From positions 7,741 to 28,059 of the forward strand of contig MLAK01001162.1 of NCBI GenBank assembly GCA_001839685.1: a DNA stretch of 20,319 nt. Reading direction: 5' to 3'. A program made the position numbers and the translations under genes. Under the pieces are notes generated by a model, which did not search any database, had not been told where the DNA came from, and worked only from the letters and a program-made list of their open reading frames with translations. Source of the stretch: Tritrichomonas foetus (taxonomy: Eukaryota; Parabasalia; Tritrichomonadida; Tritrichomonadidae). How positions within the stretch are numbered: the stretch's first letter is position 1; each line of letters opens with the position of its first letter. Below, in pieces: positions 1-7,419 of the stretch.

Positions 1-40
1 TTTAGAACAATTATGAATAGTTTAGAACAATTATGAATAC
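1..40. repeat. Two tandem copies of a 20-bp unit
   Basis: The unit TTTAGAACAATTATGAATAG occurs at 1-20 and again at 21-40 with one difference at the last base. It lies just beyond the 3' end of the minus-strand gene that stops at 75, so the array may continue outside the window. No function is evident. Confidence 0.85.
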
Positions 41-74
41 AATAACTTCAACAATTCTACGTTGAAGTGAGTTC

Positions 75-908
75 TCATTCTTTTTTCTCTTTGTTATCGA
101 CACTATTTTCTTTCTTGTTTTTTGTGCCTTGCCTTTTCTTTTTACTTCGCTTGTTTTTGTTGGCTTCTTCAATTTCTTCTTCTTCTTCCCCGTTTGGCTG
201 CTTTGGTTCACCTGAAATGATAGCAATAGCATTTGTGATTGCCTGGAAATTCGCCATAATGAGTGCAATTGGTACAACCGGCAGATCAAATATGTGAATG
301 AGGAACCAGTGAACTGTTGCAAAACATACGAATTTGAGAATCAAAATGATGTTAGATCCTCCTGTTTGGTTGGCTTTTGAAATGGTCCGGAAAATAATTT
401 CGATTATTTGGTCGATCGAACCAAAAGCAATAGCGATAGCGAGGAGTGCGAGATTATCAAATTGATCGACTGTTCTTAATAATAGCGTGAAGAAACGGAA
501 CTGATTCAAACCGTAGAAAAATGCTATAAGAAAACTGACTTTGGTTTTTGCGATGAGGTCCAAGAAAAGCGGAATTTTTAGCAAGCCGAAAATGAAAATG
601 AAAATTGCGATTGAAAGTGGATGAGAAGCGAGTGGTGAATCTTTATGGAAAATTATTGAGACGAGCTCGCGCGGCCCAAAAGACATGCAAAAAGCGGTTA
701 TCAATTGAACAATAAGCATCACCAAGTTCGAAAGGATGCCACTGTATCGAGTGTTGAGCCAACGATATGATTGATGGACTATGAAAGCGCTCCAGAGAAT
801 TTGAATTGTGACCCAGAATGGGAAAGGTGAAGTTCCATAAGTAAGTTTATATAATTCGAGATATCCTTCTTCTGTAAAATAATGAAAGCTGTCTTTGATT
901 CGTTCCAT
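75..908 (-). CDS. Multi-pass membrane protein, TRIC (TMEM38)-like cation channel candidate
   Basis: The predicted protein has 277 residues if started at the first in-frame ATG (906-908). The longest frame reaches 947 but opens with TTG, so I chose the ATG. I see about seven hydrophobic segments (roughly residues 30-45, 58-77, 97-117, 122-140, 150-165, 185-205, 210-230), followed by a charged tail from about 235 with a run of five Glu and then many Lys, ending in EKKE. TRIC channels are about 300-residue, seven-helix trimeric cation channels of the ER/SR that balance charge during calcium release, and vertebrate members also end in a Lys-rich tail. The order of helices, a charged tail and local resemblances (SP-L/A turn, final FQAITNAIA segment) suggest this family. 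The usual basic KEV-R--K motif of helix 4 is not preserved: the segment reads LNQFRFFTLLLR. The gene is well supported; the family call is tentative, and another small eukaryotic membrane family is possible. Confidence 0.6.
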   Translation of the reverse strand: MERIKDSFHYFTEEGYLELYKLTYGTSPFPFWVTIQILWSAFIVHQSYRWLNTRYSGILSNLVMLIVQLITAFCMSFGPRELVSIIFHKDSPLASHPLSIAIFIFIFGLLKIPLFLDLIAKTKVSFLIAFFYGLNQFRFFTLLLRTVDQFDNLALLAIAIAFGSIDQIIEIIFRTISKANQTGGSNIILILKFVCFATVHWFLIHIFDLPVVPIALIMANFQAITNAIAIISGEPKQPNGEEEEEIEEANKNKRSKKKRQGTKNKKENSVDNKEKKE

Positions 909-1721
909 TTGATGTTGATTTATTTGGTCGGATAAATAAGCATTCAATTATCATAACAATCTCAGTTATTTTGTCCAGAAACATGATTCTTTTATTACAT
1001 TTCGCAAGGAATTGTACCTTTAATATTATATAAAATAATACGTGTGTTATGACATAATTAAGTAAATGATAATTTTCACTAATAGTGCTATGTCTGGAAG
1101 CTTATTAACCATATCATTTGCTGAATAAATGTAGTTTTTTTTTTCCCTCGATGATCAATATTGATCTAACGATGAAATTAAACAGAAAAATTGAAAGAAA
1201 ATGGTTACTTATATTGTATAAAAAAGCTGATTGATAGAAGGTATTGAAACTAAGTTCTATGAGATTTTTCAAATTTGAGAAAAAGCCGTTTACAATAACA
1301 GACCTGAATATCTCTTTCGAATTGAGATTGGACTTCAATTTAAACGTTTTAGTTTAAGAATGTATCATGAAATAAATCACTAAAATATGATGTAATTAAG
1401 AGAAAAAAGTAAATATATAAAATAAAAAGAATTTTAAAATTATAATTTCAGGGATTATTGGAGTTAACGTATTAAATTGTCAGATATATATCTATCCAAT
1501 ATGAATAACAATTTTATCCAATGAGAACACAATAAATCAAAGAATTTGACCATATGAATGGATAACAAATTTATGTTCAATTTCAATCAAATGACTAATG
1601 GTATTTGAATAGTTTTGAGTTACTTTTTTTATATCCAAGCTTTTTCAGTGTCATTAACTTTTTCCAAATAATGTTTGAATTAATAAGTGATGTCAATTCA
1701 GAAGTAAATTGAAGTTTCAAT
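909..1721. other. Gene-poor AT-rich stretch
   Basis: About 0.8 kb upstream of the TRIC-like gene. The minus-strand open frame at 1114-1338 starts with TTG and has the Ile/Phe/Lys/Asn-rich composition expected of AT-rich noncoding DNA. The 5' flank and promoter of the gene starting at 908 must lie in the first part, but I see no clear TCAYW initiator close to that ATG. I see no RNA gene. Confidence 0.6.
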
Positions 1722-1861
1722 GGATTGTACCAGATTCCCCATGGGAATTCCACACGAAGGTCAATTATTTCAACCTTTGTGAAGGGGAGTAGGATTGTAC
1801 CAGATTCCCCATGGGAATTCCACACGAAGGTCAATTATTTCAACCTTTGTGAAGGGGAGTA
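1722..1861. repeat. Two tandem 70-bp units with internal hairpins
   Basis: Copy 1 is 1722-1791 and copy 2 is 1792-1861, essentially identical over 70 bp. Each unit contains a palindrome-like core, ATTCCC-CAT-GGGAAT, and a second inverted repeat: CACGAAGGT, an 11-base loop, then ACCTTTGTG (8 of 9 positions pair; copy 1 at 1753-1781). The unit is visibly more GC-rich than its surroundings. A related sequence lies in reverse orientation at 5584-5617. The minus-strand reading frame crossing this repeat starts with TTG and is not treated as a gene. Confidence 0.9.
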
Positions 1862-1882
1862 ATTATTATATAAAAGAAAAAG

Positions 1883-2113
1883 TTGCTTCATGTGGAGCGT
1901 TTTCAATATCATTTTCGAGATTTTGAATTGTCTAAAAAATATGTTTTGAATACTATTCCTTATTATAGGAAAAAGTTAAAGTCAGTGATCTGGACGAAGT
2001 TTTCCCCGTTTCAAAAACATACAGGCGAAACAAAAGAAGCGATTATCTCAATTCCAACAAGCAACCAAATTACAAATGTGAAAACAAATGATTATTTTGT
2101 TGTTTACAAATAG
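1883..2113 (+). pseudogene. Orphan coding-like fragment without a start codon
   Basis: An open frame of 76 codons runs from a TTG to TAG and has no in-frame ATG; an in-frame TAA at 1871-1873 closes it upstream. The composition is protein-like rather than AT-noise: there is a Tyr/Lys/Thr-rich stretch, a WTKFSPFQKHTGETKEA segment and an end in YFVVYK, and the DNA is less AT-rich than its flanks. It starts 22 bases after the 70-bp tandem repeat. I do not recognise the protein. It may be the C-terminal remnant of a mobile-element or gene-family member, or chance. Confidence 0.3.
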
Positions 2114-3168
2114 ACATTTATACCCAAAGATCCGATACCAAAATTTTATCTTTATTGTGGATGTACCGTTTAAATAAATTTTAAACAATTTTCTTATTCA
2201 TAGTAAATTTTTTTCTCGACCTATTTTTTTTTTTAATTTAATCAAGTTCTTTTTCCTTTTTCTGGATTTAATTCCACATGGAGATATTATTTTTGTTTAT
2301 TTTCTGCCACTATAGTGCATATTTTGTGGTGAGAAAAACATTATTTTGACTGTTTTGCCTTATTCGATTGGGAAATGGGTGATATTGTATATATATTTCG
2401 GATTCCGAGCCTTATAAATACTATATGTCTTTGGTCTCAATATTTCTATTTATGAATAATAATAATAAAAAAAAAAGAAGGAACGAAATAAAGGAATAAA
2501 AACTAACGAATCAAATAAATAATGAAGTAAATGAATAATGAAATCAAGGATTAAGTAATTCAAGGAATAATGAAATCAAGGAATAATGAAGCAAATTAAT
2601 AAAGGAATCAAGGAATAATGAAGTAAATGAATAATGAAATCAAGGATTAAAGNCAGAATGTATTAACATCGATTTATAAAGCATTTTCGTCTTTTGGTTG
2701 TCGAGAATTACGTTCTCAAAAAAAATTCGATATTTGATCAAAATCTAATGAACCAATTGTATTCAACTCACACAAAATCATGAACATTCTTATTAATAAA
2801 GAAGGAAATTGAATTTAATTCTGAAATTATTTGAGAATCTTATTTTTTGGGCATAATTTTTTTTTCTTTCTTAAAATCCTTTTGAAGGAGCTTATCCATG
2901 TAAATTCTCTCAAAAATCAAGGATATGTCGCATATGTGTGGGAAAAAAGTAGATTTTCATTTTCAATGGAATAGACGATTATAATGTATTCAAAACAATA
3001 AGTATTTCTAAAAAAATTGCTTTTTTTATTAAATCGAAGAATATCTCAAAAATAAAAAGACAAAATCTTTTAATATTTTGGATATATTATTTTTTAATTA
3101 TGCTAATTATATGGAGAAAATATAAATAAAATCATAAGCGTAGAAGCATAGGTTGTGTACTTTTTATA
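2114..3168. other. Gene-poor AT-rich stretch with homopolymer runs
   Basis: No supported gene. It holds long T and A runs (for example around 2226-2236), an imperfect minisatellite listed separately, and an ambiguous base at 2653. The segment after 2660 shows no open frame with protein-like composition that I could find. It ends at the left inverted repeat of the element at 3169. Confidence 0.55.
2460..2652. repeat. Imperfect minisatellite of GAATAATGAAATCAAG-like units
   Basis: Short units related to GAATAATGAAGTAAAT and GAATAATGAAATCAAG follow one another irregularly. A longer block repeats at 2521 and 2617, an offset of 96 bp, showing higher-order duplication. An N at 2653 directly follows, which suggests the assembly struggled here, so copy number may be wrong. 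Confidence 0.75.
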
Positions 3169-3191
3169 GGAATCAATCAAAGGTACTCCGG
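3169..3191 (+). repeat. Left inverted repeat of the 1.2-kb element
   Basis: Reads GGAATCAATC followed by AAAGGTACTCCGG. It pairs with 4340-4362 at 19 of 23 positions. Four mismatches, all transitions, lie in the outer half, as expected from an aged pair. Confidence 0.7.
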
Positions 3192-3631
3192 TTTAAAAAG
3201 CTACCAATTAAATTACATCATTTTGGAATATTGTAAAAATAAGAGTTAAAATATTGTAAATTTATTTTTATAAAAGATTTGGTCTTACCAAAAGTTGGAT
3301 AGAGATAATTTTTTATTATTACACATATTTCACAATTTTTCAGAATATATTCAAACTTTCAATACATTATTTTGAATAATATCTAGAAGTTATTGATTCA
3401 CCACTTCTGTTTTAAGTCCCTTTTCTTGGGATCTCGATGGGCGCATGACATTGATATAAATCGTTTATAAATGTATATAAGATACTGGTATTATGACAAG
3501 CTTCATCAATTGGAAGTTTCCCTAATATCCACAAATTTGAAATAAGCTTTCAAATATTCATTTGGATTCATAAAAATAATCTCATTATTTCATAAAAACA
3601 CCAATCTCATGAACCTGTGTAACAATGATGA

Positions 3632-3787
3632 TTATTTCACAAAAATAATCTCATAAAAATAATCTCTCTCTAATATCGGCACAGAAAGCGGAACGTTGCA
3701 TAAAACATTGTCATGTCGCAGAATAAGGATCTCTTTTTGAATCTCTGGGTCAAGATCATAAGATTGTGATTTTGAATATATTATCAT
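3632..3787 (-). pseudogene. Short protein-like frame inside the inverted-repeat element
   Basis: A 51-residue minus-strand frame runs from ATG (3785-3787) to TAA (3632-3634), immediately preceded by an in-frame TAA. It contains segments such as DLDPEIQKEILILRHDN and VPLSVPILER, which look like real protein rather than AT-noise. Directly upstream, in another frame, a further protein-like stretch ends in LFPFWKNGNK. Together these suggest one gene broken by indels. I do not recognise the family. Confidence 0.3.
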
Positions 3788-4060
3788 TTATTTCCGTTTT
3801 TCCAAAATGGAAATAATTTGATAGTGAATGCACGCAAAACACTCATATCTTCTTTCACAGTCTATTTTTTTCCGGATAAGTACCGAAAATAAAAAATTAA
3901 AAATTTCAAATCACAATAAAAAAAAATTCAAAAGACAGATTTTTAATTAATTTAAACGATAAGAAGCAGACAAGTGGTATTTCATCATAACTGGATTGTA
4001 GGCAATTCGCTTGGTTACAACTCCCGCAAAAACGAAAATCAGATAATTTGCTGTATTGAG

Positions 4061-4246
4061 TCACGCAGGAAGTTTTGGAAGTCTGTTTCTGTCCCGATGA
4101 TGTGAATGATTCTGCTGCCTCCTTTGCCCGATTTTGACGCTCTTTGGTTTATTTTTAAAAGAAATTTCGAAAATTATTGATTTTTGAAAATAACATTTTT
4201 CTTCGACTTTTCTGAGATTTCGCGGTTTAAAACCATCAGGTATCAT
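4061..4246 (-). pseudogene. Broken coding remnant inside the inverted-repeat element
   Basis: One frame opens at an ATG (4244-4246) with MIPDGFKPRNLRKVEEK and runs 61 residues, ending Gln/His/Arg-rich. Its second half may be out of frame: an overlapping minus-strand frame over roughly 4160-4020 reads a more natural protein (segments GSRIIHIIGTETDF and FLRDSIQQII) and ends at a TGA. The simplest reading is a single decayed gene with a frameshift. The region is more GC-rich than its surroundings. No family is recognised and no DDE-type acidic triad is apparent. Confidence 0.35.
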
Positions 4247-4339
4247 GCGATTTTTACGCCCTGATATTAGCGCTCAGAAATGTTGGCTCACTGCGGTGAA
4301 AAAGCTAATTTACTGTTTTTCCAAATAACGTATTTTCAG

Positions 4340-4362
4340 CCGGAGTACCTTTAATCAATCCC
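4340..4362 (-). repeat. Right inverted repeat of the 1.2-kb element
   Basis: The reverse complement reads GGGATTGATT followed by AAAGGTACTCCGG and matches the left repeat at 3169-3191. Just inside it, the sequence near 4297-4313 (CGGTGAAAAAGCTAATTTA) also resembles, in direct orientation, the DNA just inside the left repeat (3189-3210). Confidence 0.7.
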
Positions 4363-4402
4363 AGATTTTTAAAAGGAGAAAATAAAGTTTAATTGCGAAT
4401 AA

Positions 4403-4608
4403 TTCTTTTTTCCAAGAGAAAAAGTATTACCTGAATTAGAAATCAATAACTTTGAATGGTCTTATTAATTGGTCAATTTTCAACAAAATTTACTGATCCT
4501 ACGTCAATTTCTGAAATGATAGAACAACAATGTCCTGGACATATCGATGAATTAGCTTCAATATGTAGCTTATGTGATATCTATCGAGAGGCAATAAGAT
4601 TCATTTGA
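4403..4608 (+). pseudogene. Frameshifted coding-like relic
   Basis: Two overlapping plus-strand frames have protein-like composition. One (4403-4468) ends with LPELEINNFEWSY and a TAA. The next (ATG 4456 to TGA 4608, 50 residues) contains SISEMIEQQCPGHIDELAS and then ICSLCDIYREAIRF. Read together they look like one ORF with a frameshift near 4456-4466. The leucine/cysteine helical style recalls repeat-type trichomonad proteins (ankyrin-like), but I cannot assign it. It sits about 40 bp outside the right inverted repeat of the element ending at 4362. Confidence 0.25.
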
Positions 4609-4797
4609 GCTGAGATTGAGTATAAGGCTAGTGAGAATTAATATTAATTCTATCAAAATTTCACATAACATGTCTGCTTGGTTCCTTCATTAAATATGCG
4701 AGAAGACCCTTCGCCCATGAATCTATTTTGAAATTTTAATATGTCATTATATATTATGTATCTAATACATTCAAGAAGTTAATTGAAAATTTGTTTT

Positions 4798-4824
4798 GGG
4801 ATTAATCCCCGAGTATCGATACTC
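4798..4824. repeat. Two adjacent perfect palindromes
   Basis: GGGATTAATCCC (12 bp, 4798-4809) is followed after a single C by GAGTATCGATACTC (14 bp, 4811-4824). Both equal their own reverse complement. They stand out in otherwise AT-rich DNA, nearly 900 bp from the nearest start codon. A dimeric protein site or a cruciform is possible; no function is known. Confidence 0.8.
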
Positions 4825-5583
4825 AGATTCTCTCACAAATTTCAATTCTTTGATATTTACCATTTTAAGCTACACTAAGTTAGTAATAAATACAAATGCA
4901 GCAAAAGTGAATCAACCACTTTGATGAAGGAATCACGATTTCGACTAAAATGTCCCTATTTACTCAAAACACGATTCCTTGATTTATTATTTACTTAATT
5001 TTATTATTACTGCCTATATTATTTTCGGACATAGTTTTAATGAATATGATATTGAGTTCACACTAGTCATAAAAACATAAGATACACATAAATATGGTAA
5101 CATAGATTGCCATCTAAACGGCGTATCAATTCATATAGACTAAAAATCTATATAGCTAGTAATCCAAAATAAGATATTATGAAAATTACTAATTGCAATT
5201 TCACATATAATTGACAAATATCTTCTGACTAATGACAGTTATGTTTCAAAAATAGTTGTAGTTTCACATCATTTATAAATTTTTGAGTTGAAAATGTCAG
5301 TATTGTTCTTATTCCCAAGCGGTCATGTAATTATCATATAAATTGGAGACTACAGTCTTTGGTTGACATGGGAAGTGATATTAGGTACATTTTTCAACGT
5401 ATATATCTTCACTGAAGTGTATTTATGTGATTAGTTAAAAATAAAGTCTGAATAATATATATGGTTAAGAATCTCAGTGTTAACTTAATAGAGACCATGT
5501 GGAAAATATTAGAGNATTGAAAATCTGNAATTACCATATTCAAAATCTATAAAACGTAATAGAAAAAGTGGAAAAATTGAATT

Positions 5584-5617
5584 CATGTGGAATTCCCATG
5601 GGGAATTGAGTACAGCC
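5584..5617 (-). repeat. Inverted partial copy of the 70-bp repeat
   Basis: The reverse complement of this stretch matches the first half of each 70-bp unit at 1722-1861: a TGTAC block, then ATTCCCCATGGGAATTCCAC, with only a few differences. The central AATTCCC-ATG-GGGAATT is a 7-bp-arm palindrome. It lies about 70 bp upstream of the transporter start codon, so it could be part of the promoter or a dispersed repeat that landed there. Confidence 0.75.
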
Positions 5618-5681
5618 CAGTTTCAATGCAATATATCATATTGAAAAAGTTTATATCAATCAAATTTATATCAACCCTTTC

Positions 5682-5686
5682 TCACA
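5682..5686 (+). promoter_or_regulatory. Initiator-like TCACA just before the transporter start
   Basis: TCACA fits the trichomonad initiator consensus TCAYW, and its A (5684) would give a 4-base leader before the ATG at 5688. Very short leaders are normal in trichomonads. The motif is short and common by chance, so this is only suggestive. Confidence 0.3.
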
Positions 5687-5687
5687 A

Positions 5688-7109
5688 ATGACTGACAATG
5701 TTTCCAATAATGATTTGAAGACCAGTTCATTTAAACCCCACACGATTAAATTTCAACTTCATCGTGTTGCAGTTTTCCTTCTTCTTTCATTCTCATATGC
5801 GATTTGCCTATTTCTGAGATCCTGCCCATCAATTGTTGCCGATAAGATGGCAATTGATTATGAAGTTAATAAAAGTGATATTGGAATTTTCACCTCCATC
5901 TATTTTTACACTTATGGAGTAGTCCAGCCTTTTGTGGGACTTTCTGTTGATGTTGCTGAGCCTGGCTTTATAATTGGTGGCTCTCTATTTGTTGCCTCAA
6001 TTGGAACCTTTATTTCAGGTGCAGGAAAGACTCTACTTATTGGATGCATTGGAAGGGCCTTGGTTGGCTTTGGATGCGGTCCAGTTTACGTTTCTGTTAA
6101 TCGCTGTTTGATTAACTGGTTTGATGTTCATTCATATCCATTAATTCTTGGAATTGTTCATTCAATAGGCTCACTTGGCTATTTGGGGGCACAAGGACCG
6201 CTTGCATATATGGCGGGCGCCATTGGATGGCGAATGTCATTTTATAGTTTAGGAATTGCTGGCTTTGTTTTTTGTATTTTAAGCTTTATTTTTGTTAGAG
6301 GGAATCCTGTTGTTTTCAAATATTTACCAGTGAATGCTGAACTTGGAAAGAATGCAGCAGATACACCACTGAAAGAGAAATTTGTTATATTATTTAAGAA
6401 TTTTAAAGTTGTTATTTGTTCGTACCATCTGTGGTTATGTATAATTTACGCAATTTTGACAAATGGTCCGTTTTACGACATTAATGGAATGTGGTGCACT
6501 CAATTCCTTGAAGATGTTTTTGATTATTCAGATAAAAAAGCTGGAAATACAATGATGTCGATGACTATTTCTGGAATTATAGGAAATGTCGCAATTGCAC
6601 CAATTTGTTATTTATTTAAAACAAGGAAATGGGTTTTAGTTGTGACTGCAATTTTGTGTGCTGCTGTGACTGTTATCTTTGTGTTTGTCAAAGAAGCTTT
6701 ATCGCTTGTTGTCGTTTGTGTGATTTTCTTCTTTTATGCATTCATTGGATCGAATTGCAGTGTTTTATATTCATTAGCTGTGGATTATTTTGATCATAAA
6801 ATTGCAGGATCAGCCGTTGGTTTAATGAATATGTTCTTGTTTATTATTTCAGCAGTTTATATTGCAATTTCGTCAAAGATTCTCGATATTTATGGAAAGG
6901 TGCCAGGTACAGAGAAATATACATTTGAAGGATATAAATATGGTCTTTGGGTGTTTAATACTGCCTCTTACGCCCTTGGTGGAGTAATTGGACTGTTTAT
7001 GAAAGAAGAGAAATTTGCAAAAAAGAAAGAAGGAGATAAACAATTACAAAGCAATTCTACAGCACCACTTTTATCTGTTGATAATAATGAAAATCATACC
7101 TTCACATAA
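5688..7109 (+). CDS. Major facilitator superfamily transporter
   Basis: The protein has 473 residues with about 12 hydrophobic segments, cytosolic N- and C-terminal tails, and a central loop at about 208-240, the standard MFS layout. It would move a small solute across the plasma or an internal membrane. Features seen: Arg44 in the first helix (LFLRSCPS), a helix 4 start GRALVGFGCGP (122-132) like the conserved GR-L-G-G-G motif, GMWCTQFL (267-274) at helix 7, and GSAVGLMNM (374-382) at helix 10. The loop 2-3 motif A, normally G-x-x-x-D-R-x-G-R-K, reads GLSVDVAEPG: the Asp (D88) is kept but the basic residues are absent. The style is closest to the bacterial-like sugar-phosphate, organic-anion or nitrate side of MFS, but the substrate cannot be read from sequence. 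The start is the ATG after TCACA. The TAA stop lies in a TAAA tetranucleotide, the proposed trichomonad polyadenylation signal. The gene converges on the polyglutamylase. Confidence 0.92.
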   Translation: MTDNVSNNDLKTSSFKPHTIKFQLHRVAVFLLLSFSYAICLFLRSCPSIVADKMAIDYEVNKSDIGIFTSIYFYTYGVVQPFVGLSVDVAEPGFIIGGSLFVASIGTFISGAGKTLLIGCIGRALVGFGCGPVYVSVNRCLINWFDVHSYPLILGIVHSIGSLGYLGAQGPLAYMAGAIGWRMSFYSLGIAGFVFCILSFIFVRGNPVVFKYLPVNAELGKNAADTPLKEKFVILFKNFKVVICSYHLWLCIIYAILTNGPFYDINGMWCTQFLEDVFDYSDKKAGNTMMSMTISGIIGNVAIAPICYLFKTRKWVLVVTAILCAAVTVIFVFVKEALSLVVVCVIFFFYAFIGSNCSVLYSLAVDYFDHKIAGSAVGLMNMFLFIISAVYIAISSKILDIYGKVPGTEKYTFEGYKYGLWVFNTASYALGGVIGLFMKEEKFAKKKEGDKQLQSNSTAPLLSVDNNENHTFT

Positions 7110-7419
7110 AATTATGTCACTATTCAGTCCAATAGAATTTTGTTTAAAAATTTCGTCTATTAGATATAGGTTTCTTATTTTTTATATTTTTGAATCTTTT
7201 TACGAATAATTTCCATAAATATTTTTATCAATGATCTATCGATAGTTCTATAGATTGATTGATATATATTTTAGAAATATATTTGTTTACAATTATTATG
7301 AAAGACTTTTAAATATTTCATGTGAGTACTTACTCAGAATTAGAAAAAAAAAAATTATGGTGATAGTGAAGATTTATTACAAAAAACCGCGTTATTATAT
7401 TTCCCTTATTTCTTTTTTC
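7110..7419. other. Convergent 3' spacer
   Basis: About 310 bp between the stop of the plus-strand transporter and the stop of the minus-strand polyglutamylase. It is very AT-rich, with a small palindrome CTATCGATAG near 7235-7245 and an A run near 7347. Open frames here start with TTG or extend out of frame from the genes and are not considered coding. Confidence 0.6.

Larger units (their letters stand above)
3169..4362. mobile_element. Putative degenerate DNA element bounded by 23-bp inverted repeats
   Basis: The sequence at 3169-3191 and the reverse complement of 4340-4362 agree at 19 of 23 positions, including a perfect 13-base core AAAGGTACTCCGG. They enclose about 1.19 kb. Inside, several minus-strand stretches have protein-like composition but are broken (4061-4246 and an overlapping frame, plus 3632-3787). 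If the TA inside GGTACTCC is read as a target duplication, the element would be 3186-4345 and Tc1/mariner- or Stowaway-like. However, the homology continues about 13 bp beyond the TA, which argues for longer termini. The interior also holds short direct repeats of ATAAAAATAATCTC near 3570 and 3650. No intact transposase or catalytic triad is visible, so the class is unknown. Confidence 0.45.
4609..5687. other. Gene-poor AT-rich stretch upstream of the transporter gene
   Basis: About 1.1 kb with no gene I can support. It holds the twin palindromes (4798-4824), two ambiguous bases (5515 and 5528), the inverted partial copy of the 70-bp repeat (5584-5617), and in its last part the promoter region of the transporter gene that starts at 5688. 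Confidence 0.6.

Noticed and set aside
909..947. N-terminal extension of the TRIC-like frame to a TTG at 947
   Set aside because: Eukaryotic initiation at TTG is improbable and the first in-frame ATG is at 908.
1114..1338. 74-codon minus-strand open frame
   Set aside because: It starts with TTG and has Phe/Ile/Lys/Asn-rich composition expected from AT-rich noncoding DNA; no recognisable motif.
1595..1834. 79-codon minus-strand open frame across the 70-bp repeats
   Set aside because: It starts with TTG and owes its length to the tandem repeat staying open in one frame.
3410..3450. Possible tRNA-like or structured RNA around a GTCCC/GGGATC segment
   Set aside because: No GGTTCGA-type T arm, no acceptor pairing and no cloverleaf could be drawn.
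3560..3670. CRISPR-like spacing of AATAATCTC repeats
   Set aside because: Repeats are too short and irregular, and the sequence is eukaryotic; simple AT-rich local duplication explains it.
3186..4345. Firm assignment of the inverted-repeat element to Tc1/mariner based on flanking TA
   Set aside because: The inverted homology extends about 13 bp outside the TA, and no DDE/D catalytic motif is visible, so the class is left open.
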